Positions 52,900-61,914 of a stretch of 64,000 bases of DNA are shown in pieces. The notes beneath the pieces were generated by a model, which was given only the letters and a program-made list of their open reading frames with translations, ran no database searches and was not told where the DNA came from. A program made the position numbers and the translations under genes. Positions within the stretch are counted from its first letter, which is position 1, and the number at the start of each line of letters is the position of its first letter. Source of the DNA: Stenotrophomonas sp. ZAC14D1_NAIMI4_1 (GTDB lineage Bacteria; Pseudomonadota; Gammaproteobacteria; Xanthomonadales; Xanthomonadaceae); assembly GCF_003086775.1 (NCBI RefSeq), contig NZ_CP026001.1:4554125-4618124 (forward strand). Reading direction: 5' to 3'.

Positions 52900-55800
52900 C
52901 CTCGCATCGCGCAGCGCGCCGAGGAAGGCGCGCAGCGAGGCCGGCTTGATCGGCTTGGTCAGCACGCGGTAGCCACGCTCGCGTGCCATCCGCTTCAGTT
53001 CATCGCGGCCATCGGCGGTCAGCAGCGCGCCCGGCAACGGGTAGCCGGCCGCTTCGCGTAGCGCCACCAGTGCGTCCAGGCCATCCATGCGGTCATGCAG
53101 GTGGTAGTCCACCAGCATCACCTGCGGTTGTTCGGCCACCTTCTCCAGCGCCTGGTCCACGGTCGATGCGGTGATCACCTGCACCTGCCAGCGGCCCAGC
53201 AGCGCACGCATGCCATCGAGGATCTCCTCGTCGTTGTCCACGCACAGCACGCGCAGCCCGGCCAGCGAGTCGCTGCGCACCGGCGGTGCGGCGGCCTGCG
53301 CGGGCAGCAGCGGCTCGCTGTAGCCCGGCAACGGCGCCACGCGCGGCAGGATGATCGAGAACATCGAACCACTGCCGACCCGGCTGCGCGCGTTGAGGCG
53401 GTGATCGAGCAGGCGCGAGATGCGCTGGCAGATCGACAGGCCCAGGCCCAGCCCCTGCTCGCCCCAGTCGAAGGGCTGCTGGTAGCGGTGGAACTCCTCG
53501 AAGATCTGGCGCATGTGATGCTCGGGGATGCCCGGACCGGTATCCCACACCTGCAGTTCCACTTCGTCGCCACGCTGGCGCACGGCCAGCACGATGCGGC
53601 CCTGGCGCGTGTAGCGCAGCGCGTTGGCAAGGAAGTTCTGCAGCACGCGGCGCAGCAGGCGGCGGTCGCTGCGTACCCAGGTGGTACGCGCGAACAGGTC
53701 CAGGCGCAGGCCACGACCGGCCGCCACCGGCGTGTACTGGGCGGCCAGTTCGCGCATCAGCGCACTCACATCGAATTCGCCGATGACCGGGTGCAGGCCG
53801 CCGGCATCCAGCCGCGACACGTCCAGCAGGCCATCCAGCAGTTCCTCAGCCGCACGCAGCGAGGCATCCACACGCTCGGCCAGGTGCTTCTGTTCGTCGC
53901 TCACATGGTCGCTGTCACGCAATGCCGAAGCGAACAGGCGCGCGGCATTCAGCGGCTGCAGCACGTCATGGCTGATCGCCGCGAGGAAGCGGGTCTTCGA
54001 CTGTTGCGCGACCTCGGCTTCGTGCGAGCGCTCGGCCACGCGTTGTTCCAGCGTTTCGTTGGCTTCCAGCAGTGCTTTTTCCGCGTGCTTGTAGTCGGTG
54101 ATGTCGTTGTAGCTGGTCACGTAACCGCCGCCGGGCAGCGCCTGGCCGCGCATCTCGATCACCTTGCCATCGCTGCGCGTGCGTTCGAACACGTGTGGTG
54201 AACCGGCGCGCATGTAACCGATGCGGCGGTTGATCTGCACTTCGATGTCGCCTTCGCCGAGCTCGCCGCGTTCGGCGTTGTAGCGGATCAGGTCGGCCAC
54301 CGGCCGGCCCACGTAGAGCATGCCGTCGGGGTAGCCGAACATGTCCTGGTAGCGCCGGTTCCACGCCGTCAGGCGCATGTCCGGGTCGACCACGCTGACG
54401 CCGGCGCTGATGTTTTCCAGCGTGGTGGACAGGATCTCGCGGTTGAAGCGCAGCTCCTGCCCCGCTTCGTCCAGCACCGCCACCACTTCGCCCAGGTCCA
54501 TGCCCGAGCCACGCAGCAGGCTGGTCAGCAGCAGGCGCGCGGAGGCGGCGCCGATCGACGCGGCCAGCAGGCGCTCGGTGAACTGCACCCAGGGCCGGTC
54601 GGCCGGTGCCGAGGACTGCAGCTCGCGGCCCAGCGACTGTGCCTGTTCGAAGAACGAACGCCGCGCGTGGCGCTCACCCACCACGCGCGAAGCCAGGGCC
54701 AGCAGGTCGCCCACGTGCACGTGGCCGGGCCAGCCGCCCGCCACCGAGGGGCGTTCGGCGTAGGGGTCGAGGAAGGGCGCGGCGCGCAGGCGCTCGTCCA
54801 CCCCGGGGCGCCAGCGCGCGGACACCAGCATCATCGTGGCCGCGTTGACCAGCAGCGACCAGAACGTGCCATGGGTCAGCGGGTCCCAGCCGGTCATGCC
54901 GAACAGTTGCTGCGGGCGCAGCCATTCCACGCCGAACGGACCGTGCTGCACCCAGGTCGCATCCACCCAGCCGGCCATGGTCATCGCCGGCAGCAGCAGG
55001 GTGTACATCCAGGTGGCAAAGCCCAGCACCATGCCCGCTTCGACGCCCCGGCGGCTGGCGCCGCGCCAGTACAGGCCGCCGATCAGGCCCGGCGCAAACT
55101 GCGCCACGGCGGCGAAGGCCATCAGCCCGTACGAAGCGAGGCTGCTGTCGTTGCTGCTGCTGCGGTAGTAGCTGTAGGCCATCAGGGCCAGCAGCAGGAT
55201 GGCCAGGCGGCGGATCCACAGCACGCGCGAGGCCATGTCGGCCGCCTCCTGGTGGTCGCCACTGCGGCGCAGCAGCACCGGCATCACCAGGTCGTTGCTG
55301 ACCATGGTGGCCAGCGCGATGGAGGCCACGATGACCATGCCTGTGGCGGCCGAGAAACCGCCCACGTAGGCGATCAGCGCCAGCGCGTTGCGGCCTTCGG
55401 CCAGCGGCAGGGCCAGCACCATCGAATCGTCGGCCACGGTACCGCCGGTACCGAACAGGGTCACGCCGGCGGTGGCGATCGGCAGCACCATCGCCGAAAT
55501 CAGCACCAGGTAGCTGCCGAACATCCAGCGCGCGCGGCGTACGTCGCGCACATCGCCACACTCGACCACGGCCACGTGGAACTGGCGTGGCAGGCAGATG
55601 ATGGCCAGGAAGCTGAGCAGCGTCTGCGAGATGAAGCCCACCGGCGGCAGGCCGGTGAACAGCGTATGCACCGACTGCACCACCGCATCGGTGCGGTTGC
55701 TCAGCCACAGGTAGGCGAACACGCCCACCGCGAGCATCGCCAGCAGCTTGATGACCGATTCGAAGGCGATGGCCAGCATCATGCCGTGGTGGTGCTCGGT

Positions 55801-56343
55801 GGCATCGACCTGGCGGGTACCGAACAGGGTCGCGAACAGGGCCATCAGCAGGGCCACGTACAGCGCCGGATCGGTGAAGTAGCCGGTCGGGCCGGCGTTG
55901 CCGGTCAGCACCTGCAGGCTCATCGCCACTGCTTTGTACTGCAGGGCCAGGTACGGAACGATGCCGATCAGGGCAATGATCGCCACCAGCGCGGCCAGCC
56001 GCCGCGAGCGGCCGAATCGCGAGGAGATGAAATCGGCGATGGACACCACGTTCTGGCTGCGCGCCACCAGCGCCAGGCGCTCGATGATGCGCCAGCCGAA
56101 CAGCAGCATCAGCAGCGGGCCGATGTAGATGGGCAGGTAGCCCACGCCGTGGCGCACTGCGGTACCGACCGCGCCGTAGAAGGTCCACGACGAGCAGTAC
56201 ACGGCCAGCGCCAGGCTGTAGACGACCGGCCGCAGCCACGGACGGTCGGGGTACATCGGCCGGCGGTCGCCCCACCACGCCACGCCGAACAGCAGCGCGG
56301 CATAGGCAACCGAGACCAGCAGCAGGATCCAGCTGGAGACCAC
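52897..56343 (-). CDS. crbS: CrbS-type hybrid histidine kinase with sodium/solute symporter sensor domain
   Basis: The 1148-residue protein starts at a GTG (VSSWILLLVSVAYAALLFGV). Residues about 1-500 form 12-13 membrane helices of the SLC5/SSS symporter fold. Then come a PAS region near 630-750 (ILSTTLENISAGVSVVDPDM), a HisKA domain with FLAAISHDVLQPLNAARLFA (His about 790), an ATPase domain with NALRYT, WDTGPGIP and GEQGLGLGLSICQR, and a C-terminal receiver (LCVDNDEEILDG, Asp in MLVDYHLHDRMDG). This is the architecture of CrbS/MxtR, which controls acs and acetate use. The gene is convergent with mntP. Confidence 0.93.
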   Translation of the reverse strand: MVSSWILLLVSVAYAALLFGVAWWGDRRPMYPDRPWLRPVVYSLALAVYCSSWTFYGAVGTAVRHGVGYLPIYIGPLLMLLFGWRIIERLALVARSQNVVSIADFISSRFGRSRRLAALVAIIALIGIVPYLALQYKAVAMSLQVLTGNAGPTGYFTDPALYVALLMALFATLFGTRQVDATEHHHGMMLAIAFESVIKLLAMLAVGVFAYLWLSNRTDAVVQSVHTLFTGLPPVGFISQTLLSFLAIICLPRQFHVAVVECGDVRDVRRARWMFGSYLVLISAMVLPIATAGVTLFGTGGTVADDSMVLALPLAEGRNALALIAYVGGFSAATGMVIVASIALATMVSNDLVMPVLLRRSGDHQEAADMASRVLWIRRLAILLLALMAYSYYRSSSNDSSLASYGLMAFAAVAQFAPGLIGGLYWRGASRRGVEAGMVLGFATWMYTLLLPAMTMAGWVDATWVQHGPFGVEWLRPQQLFGMTGWDPLTHGTFWSLLVNAATMMLVSARWRPGVDERLRAAPFLDPYAERPSVAGGWPGHVHVGDLLALASRVVGERHARRSFFEQAQSLGRELQSSAPADRPWVQFTERLLAASIGAASARLLLTSLLRGSGMDLGEVVAVLDEAGQELRFNREILSTTLENISAGVSVVDPDMRLTAWNRRYQDMFGYPDGMLYVGRPVADLIRYNAERGELGEGDIEVQINRRIGYMRAGSPHVFERTRSDGKVIEMRGQALPGGGYVTSYNDITDYKHAEKALLEANETLEQRVAERSHEAEVAQQSKTRFLAAISHDVLQPLNAARLFASALRDSDHVSDEQKHLAERVDASLRAAEELLDGLLDVSRLDAGGLHPVIGEFDVSALMRELAAQYTPVAAGRGLRLDLFARTTWVRSDRRLLRRVLQNFLANALRYTRQGRIVLAVRQRGDEVELQVWDTGPGIPEHHMRQIFEEFHRYQQPFDWGEQGLGLGLSICQRISRLLDHRLNARSRVGSGSMFSIILPRVAPLPGYSEPLLPAQAAAPPVRSDSLAGLRVLCVDNDEEILDGMRALLGRWQVQVITASTVDQALEKVAEQPQVMLVDYHLHDRMDGLDALVALREAAGYPLPGALLTADGRDELKRMARERGYRVLTKPIKPASLRAFLGALRDAR

Positions 56344-56369
56344 GCGCGCGTTTCCGTCAGGACAGGGGC

Positions 56370-56520
56370 CAGTAGATCACGACCGTTGGCCATTCTGGTA
56401 GGTCACGACCGTTGGTCGTGACGGGGCATCCGTGCCCACTAACAGTGGGCACCCACCAGAAGAGGTGGACGGTGTCCGTGCCCACCAACGGTGGGCACCT
56501 ACCGGGAATCAATGGGCACC
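56370..56520. repeat. Cluster of SMAG variants upstream of crbS
   Basis: Copies include GTAGGTCACGACCGTTGGTC (56398-56422), GTGCCCACTAACAGTGGGCA (56432-56457) and GTGCCCACCAACGGTGGGCA with CTACC (56478-56503); a truncated GTAGATCACGACC lies at 56372. Three different stem sequences share the same length and loop, so stems drift while pairing is kept. The 192-bp gap has no gene. Confidence 0.8.
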
Positions 56521-56535
56521 CACCGGCAACCGGCC

Positions 56536-58683
56536 TTATTCGGCCGGCACGCCCATTTCCTTCAGCAGCTCGGGCGCCGGGTAGACCTTGGCCAGCAGCC
56601 AGCGCAGGTAGCGCATGTCCACGTGCACGGCACGCTTGAAGCGCGGGTCGAACCACCAGCTGGCGCTGACCGATTCCCAGTTGCTGTCGAAGTTCAGGCC
56701 GATCAGCTCACCCTTGGCGTTGAGCACCGGCGAGCCGGAGTTGCCGCCGGTGGTGTCCAGGTTGGTCAGGAAGTTGACCGTCTGGGTCTTCAGCGCCGGG
56801 TCGGCGGTGCTGCCGAAATCGCCCTTGGCGATGGCGGCCAGCAGCGGCTTCGGTGCATCGAACGGGTAGGCGTTGGTGTTCTTTTCGACGATGCCGGCCA
56901 CGGTGGTCACCGGCGAATAGGTCACGCCGTCACGCGGATGCAGCGCCTCCACCTTGCCGTAGCTGATACGCAGGGTGCGGTTGGCATCGGGGTACACCGC
57001 GCGGCCCTGCTTGGCACGCCAGGCGAACAGCGCCTGCATGTAGGCCGGGCGCAGGCGCAGCTGCTCGCCTTCGCGGGTCTTGCTCTCGTTCTCGATGCGC
57101 AGCTGCGCGGCCACCAGCGGGCCGGCCACGGCCACCAGCGGATCGGCGGCCAGGGCCTTGCCTTCGCGGGCGGCGGCGAAGCGGGACAGGCGCTGGGCCT
57201 CGTCACCCAGCTGGGTGCCGGCGTACAGGCCATCCAGGGCCTTGGCCAGCTCGGCCGGGGTGCGGCCGAAGGCGGCGTCGAACTCGGCCACGCGCTGCGC
57301 GTCCGGCAGCTGCTGGTAGCGGGTCAGCAGGCGGGTCAGCAGGGCCTTCTCGACCTCCGGTGCGTAGCGGCGCTGCACCTGCTTGAGCACGCCCTCGATC
57401 ATCGCCTGGTCGCGCTGCTGGTAGCCGGTTTCGCGCTGCGCGTCCGGCTTGGCCGATTCGATGCGCAGGCGTTCCAGCAGCAGGGCCGAGCGCAGCAGCT
57501 GGGTCTGCGCGGCCATCTGGTCCAGCAGCAGGTCACGCTCGCCCACCGCCGCGCCCTGCGACAGGTTGGCCAGCAGCGCCTTGATGTCGGCCTGGTACTT
57601 GCGGTCGGTGGCGGCCAGCATGGCGGTTTCGTCGGCAGCGCGCTGGGCCTTGGCATCGCTGCGCAGCAGGCCTTCCAGCTCGCCGGCGGCGCGCTTGCGG
57701 TTGTTCTTCAGCGACTGCAGCTGCGAGGCGTAGCGGGTGCGTGCCTGCACATCGTTGGCGCTGGCCGCCTCGATGGTGTCGATCATCTGCTGGAACACCG
57801 AGACGCGGCGCGGCAGCACGGTGTCGATCTGGCCGGCGAATTCAGCCGCGGTGCGGTGGCGGTAGGTGATGCCCGGGTAACCGGCCAGCATCGCGTAATC
57901 GCCTTCCTTCGGGCCTTCCACCGACATCTGCAGGTGCGCCGGCGCCTGGTAGGGCACGTTGTCCTTGCTGTAGGCGGCCGGCTTGCCGTCCTTGCCGACG
58001 TAGGCGCGCAGCAGGGTGAAATCGCCGGTGTGGCGCGGCCACATGAAGTTGTCGATCTCGTCGCCGTAGTTGCCGATGGCGCGCGGCGGTGCGTACACCA
58101 GGCGCACGTCGCTCAGCTCCAGCTGGGCAATACGGTAGAAATCGGTGCCGTAGTACATGTTGGCCACCGAGCAGCGCACGCTGCCGTCCTTTTCGCACTC
58201 GGCCACGATCTGCTTGCTGGCCGCATCGACGGCGTCGAAGTAGGCACGGCCGGTCTTGCCGCGGGCCTGGGCCAGCACCTGGTCGGTCACCTTGTCGAAG
58301 CCGACGGTGACCAGCACGCGGAAGTCCGGGTTGGCCGGGCGCTCGTCGGCACGGCCCTGGGCGATGAAGCCGCCGTTGATGAGGTCGTGCTCGGGCGAGC
58401 TGTTGTACTGGATCACGCCCATCGCCACGTGGTGGTTGGTCAGCAGCAGGCCATCGGCGGAAACGAACGAGGCGGTGCCACCGCCGGCACGCACCACCGC
58501 GCTCAGCGGCGGCGCGGTGACGTTGGCCAGCTCGGCCGGGTTGCCCTTGAAACCGGCCGCCTGCAGCGGCTTGGCCAGCTCCGGCAGCTGGGTTGGCATC
58601 CACATGCCTTCATCGGCGTGGGCGCCTGCAGCGAGGGTCAGGCCCAGGGCCAGGGCGGCAGGAAGGGTTTTACGGGCAGGCAT
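56536..58683 (-). CDS. S46 family dipeptidyl peptidase (DAP BII/DPP7-DPP11 type)
   Basis: The 715-residue periplasmic serine peptidase has a signal peptide (LPAALALGLTLAAGAHADEG), GMWMPTQLPE at the mature start, the catalytic His in LLTNHHVAMGVIQYNS (about 82), Asp in NYGDEIDNFMWPRHTGDF, and Ser in TTGGNSGSPVLNAKGELIGL (about 652). It frees dipeptides from oligopeptides. The length matches DAP BII of the related genus Pseudoxanthomonas. ATG at 58683 is preferred to one two codons upstream because GGAA is then six bases away. Confidence 0.95.
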   Translation of the reverse strand: MPARKTLPAALALGLTLAAGAHADEGMWMPTQLPELAKPLQAAGFKGNPAELANVTAPPLSAVVRAGGGTASFVSADGLLLTNHHVAMGVIQYNSSPEHDLINGGFIAQGRADERPANPDFRVLVTVGFDKVTDQVLAQARGKTGRAYFDAVDAASKQIVAECEKDGSVRCSVANMYYGTDFYRIAQLELSDVRLVYAPPRAIGNYGDEIDNFMWPRHTGDFTLLRAYVGKDGKPAAYSKDNVPYQAPAHLQMSVEGPKEGDYAMLAGYPGITYRHRTAAEFAGQIDTVLPRRVSVFQQMIDTIEAASANDVQARTRYASQLQSLKNNRKRAAGELEGLLRSDAKAQRAADETAMLAATDRKYQADIKALLANLSQGAAVGERDLLLDQMAAQTQLLRSALLLERLRIESAKPDAQRETGYQQRDQAMIEGVLKQVQRRYAPEVEKALLTRLLTRYQQLPDAQRVAEFDAAFGRTPAELAKALDGLYAGTQLGDEAQRLSRFAAAREGKALAADPLVAVAGPLVAAQLRIENESKTREGEQLRLRPAYMQALFAWRAKQGRAVYPDANRTLRISYGKVEALHPRDGVTYSPVTTVAGIVEKNTNAYPFDAPKPLLAAIAKGDFGSTADPALKTQTVNFLTNLDTTGGNSGSPVLNAKGELIGLNFDSNWESVSASWWFDPRFKRAVHVDMRYLRWLLAKVYPAPELLKEMGVPAE

Positions 58684-58828
58684 CGGCATTTCCGGCAGTA
58701 CAGAACAGCCCGGGACCATAGCCGCTGGGGGCGGATGGGGCAACGGCCGATGGTTGGGGGCGGCGCGTTCATCGGCCGCTCGACCAGCCTACAATCGGCG
58801 CTCCATCACATGCAGTCAGGGAAGCAGC

Positions 58829-60517
58829 ATGATCGTCGGTATCGACCTGGGCACCACCCATTCGCTGGTGGGCATCTACGAGGCAGGCGGCGGGCGGCTG
58901 TTCCCCAATGCACACGGCGAGCTGCTGACGCCCTCGGTGGTCAGCCTGGCCGATGGCGCGGTGCTGGTCGGGCAACCGGCGCGCGACCGCCTGGTCAGCC
59001 ATCCGGCGCACAGCGTGGCGAACTTCAAGCGCTGGATGGGGACCGACCGGCAGACCCGCCTGGGCGACCGCAGCTTCCGGCCCGAGGAACTGTCGGCGCT
59101 GGTGCTGCGCTCGCTGCTGGCCGACGCCGAGGCCGCGCTCGGGCAGAAGGTGGAAGAGGCGGTGATCAGCGTGCCGGCGTACTTCTCCGATGCGCAGCGC
59201 AAGGCAACGCGCAGCGCCGGCGAACTGGCCGGCATCCGCGTCGAGCGCCTGATCAACGAGCCCACGGCAGCAGCGCTGGCCTATGGCCTGCAGCAGCGCG
59301 AGGGCGAAGGCCGCGTGCTGGTGCTGGACCTGGGCGGCGGCACCTTCGATGTCTCGATCCTGGAGCTGTTCGACGGGGTGGTCGAAGTCCATGCCAGTGC
59401 CGGTGACAATTTCCTGGGCGGCGAGGATTTCTCGCGCGTGCTGCTGGACGCCCTGCTGGCCGACCAGCGGCTGGACCTGGCCACGCTGGCCGCCAGCGAG
59501 AAGGCGCAGCTGCTGCGGCATCTGGAACTGTTCAAGCGCGAACTGAGCCACAGCGGCAGCAGCACGCTGGAACTGGCGCTGGGCGAGCGCAAGCTGCACT
59601 GGTCGCTGGACGAGGCGGCATTCGCCCGGCTGTGCGATCCCCTGCTGCAGCGCATGCGCGGCCCGATCGAGCGCGCCATCCGCGATGCGCGGCTGCAGCC
59701 GGACGCACTGGACGACATCGTGCTGGTCGGCGGCGCGGTACGCATGCCGATGGTCAGCCGCCTGGTCACCCGCATGTTCGGCCGGCTGCCGCTGCGCCAT
59801 ATCCACCCCGACCACGCCATCGCCCTGGGTGCCACCGTCGCCGCCGGCCTGAAGGGTCGCGACGAGGCCCTGCGCGAAGTGGTGCTGACCGATGTCTGCC
59901 CCTACACGCTGGGCACCCAGGTGTCGCGCCGCACCGCCGATGGGCAGTCGCGCGGAGGCTATTTCCACCCGATCATCCAGCGCAACAGCGTGGTGCCGGT
60001 CAGCCGCGAGGATCGCTTCTTCCCCATCCAGGAGCAGCAGCGCGAAGTGGTGATCGACATCTACCAGGGCGAAAGCCCGACCGTGGACCGCAACATCAAG
60101 CTGGGCGAACTGCGCGTGCCGCTCACCCATCGCGGGCCGCTGGAGGAACGCGGCGTCACCACCCGCTTCACCTACGACATCAACGGCCTGCTGCAGGTGG
60201 AAGTCACCGAGGACGCCAGCGGCCTGCGCCATGAGCTGATCCTGGAGCAGAACCCGGGCCTGCTGTCGCCCACCGAGATCCAGCAGCGCCTGGCGGCCCT
60301 GCAGGGCCTGAAGATCCACCCGCGCGACACCCAGCAGAACCTGGCCGTGGTGGCCCGCGCCGAGCGCCTGTACGAGGAATTCATCCACGACCGCGACACG
60401 CTGCAGGGCTGGCTGATGCAGTTCCGCCATGCCCTGGACGGCCAGGACCTGCACCACATCGAGCAGCAGCGCCGCGAGCTGTCCCAGGCGCTGGACATGC
60501 TGGAGCGCGATGCATGA
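58829..60517 (+). CDS. hscC: Hsp70-family chaperone HscC
   Basis: The 562-residue Hsp70 is shorter than DnaK (638) and matches HscC (556 in E. coli). It has MIVGIDLGTTHSLVGIYEAG, VISVPAYFSDAQRKATRSAG, INEPTAAALAYGL, VLDLGGGTFDVSILELFDG and VLVGGAVRMPMVSRLV, then a short substrate-binding domain. HscC chaperones pair with membrane J-proteins of the DjlB/DjlC type, and the next two genes encode such proteins. Its stop overlaps the next ATG by four bases, so the three form one operon. Confidence 0.94.
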   Translation: MIVGIDLGTTHSLVGIYEAGGGRLFPNAHGELLTPSVVSLADGAVLVGQPARDRLVSHPAHSVANFKRWMGTDRQTRLGDRSFRPEELSALVLRSLLADAEAALGQKVEEAVISVPAYFSDAQRKATRSAGELAGIRVERLINEPTAAALAYGLQQREGEGRVLVLDLGGGTFDVSILELFDGVVEVHASAGDNFLGGEDFSRVLLDALLADQRLDLATLAASEKAQLLRHLELFKRELSHSGSSTLELALGERKLHWSLDEAAFARLCDPLLQRMRGPIERAIRDARLQPDALDDIVLVGGAVRMPMVSRLVTRMFGRLPLRHIHPDHAIALGATVAAGLKGRDEALREVVLTDVCPYTLGTQVSRRTADGQSRGGYFHPIIQRNSVVPVSREDRFFPIQEQQREVVIDIYQGESPTVDRNIKLGELRVPLTHRGPLEERGVTTRFTYDINGLLQVEVTEDASGLRHELILEQNPGLLSPTEIQQRLAALQGLKIHPRDTQQNLAVVARAERLYEEFIHDRDTLQGWLMQFRHALDGQDLHHIEQQRRELSQALDMLERDA

Positions 60518-61914
60518 GCTGGGGCCTGGAGGTGCTGGCGCTGGGCGAGGACGCCGACGAGCGCACGATCAAGCGCGCCTACGCGCAGCGCCTGAGGGTG
60601 ACCCGCCCCGACGATGACCCGGCCGCGTTCCAGCGCCTGCATGAGGCCTACCAGGCCGCGCTTGCATGGGTGCAGCAGCGGCCGGTGCCAGTGGAAGCAG
60701 CGAGCGCCGCCAGCGCCCACGTAGCCAGCGGACCCGAACCCGCGCTCGAACCTGCGCCTGCAGCTGCACCCGCACCTGCGGACAGGGCGTTCGCCGATGC
60801 CCCACCCCCGCCCCCACAGACCGTGGACGTGGCCGCCAGCGGACACGGCATCCTGGCCCGGGCCTTGCAGCTGGAGCCTGGCCCGCTGCGCGACTGGCTG
60901 GCGCAGCAGCCCGAGCTGTGGTCGCTGTACAGCAAGCCTGCGATCGGCGAGGTGGTGCTGGCCCAGCTGTGCAACCACGTCCCGCCGCTGTCGATGGGCA
61001 TCAGCGAAGTGCTTGTCGAGACCTTCGGCTGGAATGATCTGCACAGCGGCATCGACCCCTATGCGCTGCACGCGCACCGCCTGCAGATGCATCGCAGCTG
61101 GGTGGTGCAGCCGCGCAACCATGGGCGACTGGCCGAGCTGCTGCGGCAGAACGGGCTGCCTTCCACCGTCACCGGCGCGCGCGACCACCTGTCCTGGTTG
61201 TCACGCCCCTGGAAGGCCTGGCAGGCCCTGCTGACGTCGCTGCCGCCGATGCGGGGGCGCGACCTCAATCGCACGCTGGACGTGCTGTGCATCGACGATG
61301 CCACCGATGCACCCGCACCGTTGCGCGCGCAGCAGGTCGACTTCTGGCTGCGCATCGGCCAGCGCGACCGCATGAGCGTGGTGCGCGGCCTGCAGGGCCT
61401 GCTGCGCGGCATCGCCAGTGGCCTCGTCCTGTCGGCCCTGATCCTGGGGTATGGCGTGCTGAAGAGCAGCGAGCCCGACGCATGGCCCATGCAGCGTTTC
61501 GCCGAGCTTGCACTGTGGGCGCTGCTCGCGCTGACGGTGTTGGGCGCGCTGGCACCGCCCCTGCACACGCTGCTGCGCTGGCAGAGCTGCGATGAACCCG
61601 CCACACCACGCGGGCGCTACCCGCGCCTGCTGCTGATTCCGCTGCTGGCGGTGATGGCCGTGGTGCTGATCCACGTCATGGATCTGCGCATGGCCGGCAC
61701 GGCACTGGCGGGGTCGGCGCTGGTACTGGCCCTGGTGCGCTTCTGGAAGCGCAGCCGCCTGGAAGTGCATTTCAACGGCTGGCTGCTGCTGGCCGCGCTG
61801 CCGCTGCTGAAGCTGACAGTCATGATGGTGGTGGTGGCCGAACTGGCCCTGGTCGCCACGCTCGTACTCTGGCTGTGGGATGGCTGGCGCAATGTGCGAG
61901 GCCAGTGGGCATGA
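60514..61914 (+). CDS. J-domain-like membrane protein 1 (DjlB/DjlC type)
   Basis: The 466-residue protein begins with a J-like domain (GEDADERTIKRAYAQRLRVT, then RPDDDPAAFQRLHEAYQAAL) in which the usual H-P-D reads RPD. An Ala/Pro-rich linker (about 60-105) follows, then a helical domain shared with the next protein (LSWLSRPWKAWQALLTSLPP). The last 175 residues have about five hydrophobic segments. This is the layout of DjlB/DjlC co-chaperones of HscC. It overlaps hscC before it and its paralogue after it by four bases each. Confidence 0.82.
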   Translation: MSWGLEVLALGEDADERTIKRAYAQRLRVTRPDDDPAAFQRLHEAYQAALAWVQQRPVPVEAASAASAHVASGPEPALEPAPAAAPAPADRAFADAPPPPPQTVDVAASGHGILARALQLEPGPLRDWLAQQPELWSLYSKPAIGEVVLAQLCNHVPPLSMGISEVLVETFGWNDLHSGIDPYALHAHRLQMHRSWVVQPRNHGRLAELLRQNGLPSTVTGARDHLSWLSRPWKAWQALLTSLPPMRGRDLNRTLDVLCIDDATDAPAPLRAQQVDFWLRIGQRDRMSVVRGLQGLLRGIASGLVLSALILGYGVLKSSEPDAWPMQRFAELALWALLALTVLGALAPPLHTLLRWQSCDEPATPRGRYPRLLLIPLLAVMAVVLIHVMDLRMAGTALAGSALVLALVRFWKRSRLEVHFNGWLLLAALPLLKLTVMMVVVAELALVATLVLWLWDGWRNVRGQWA

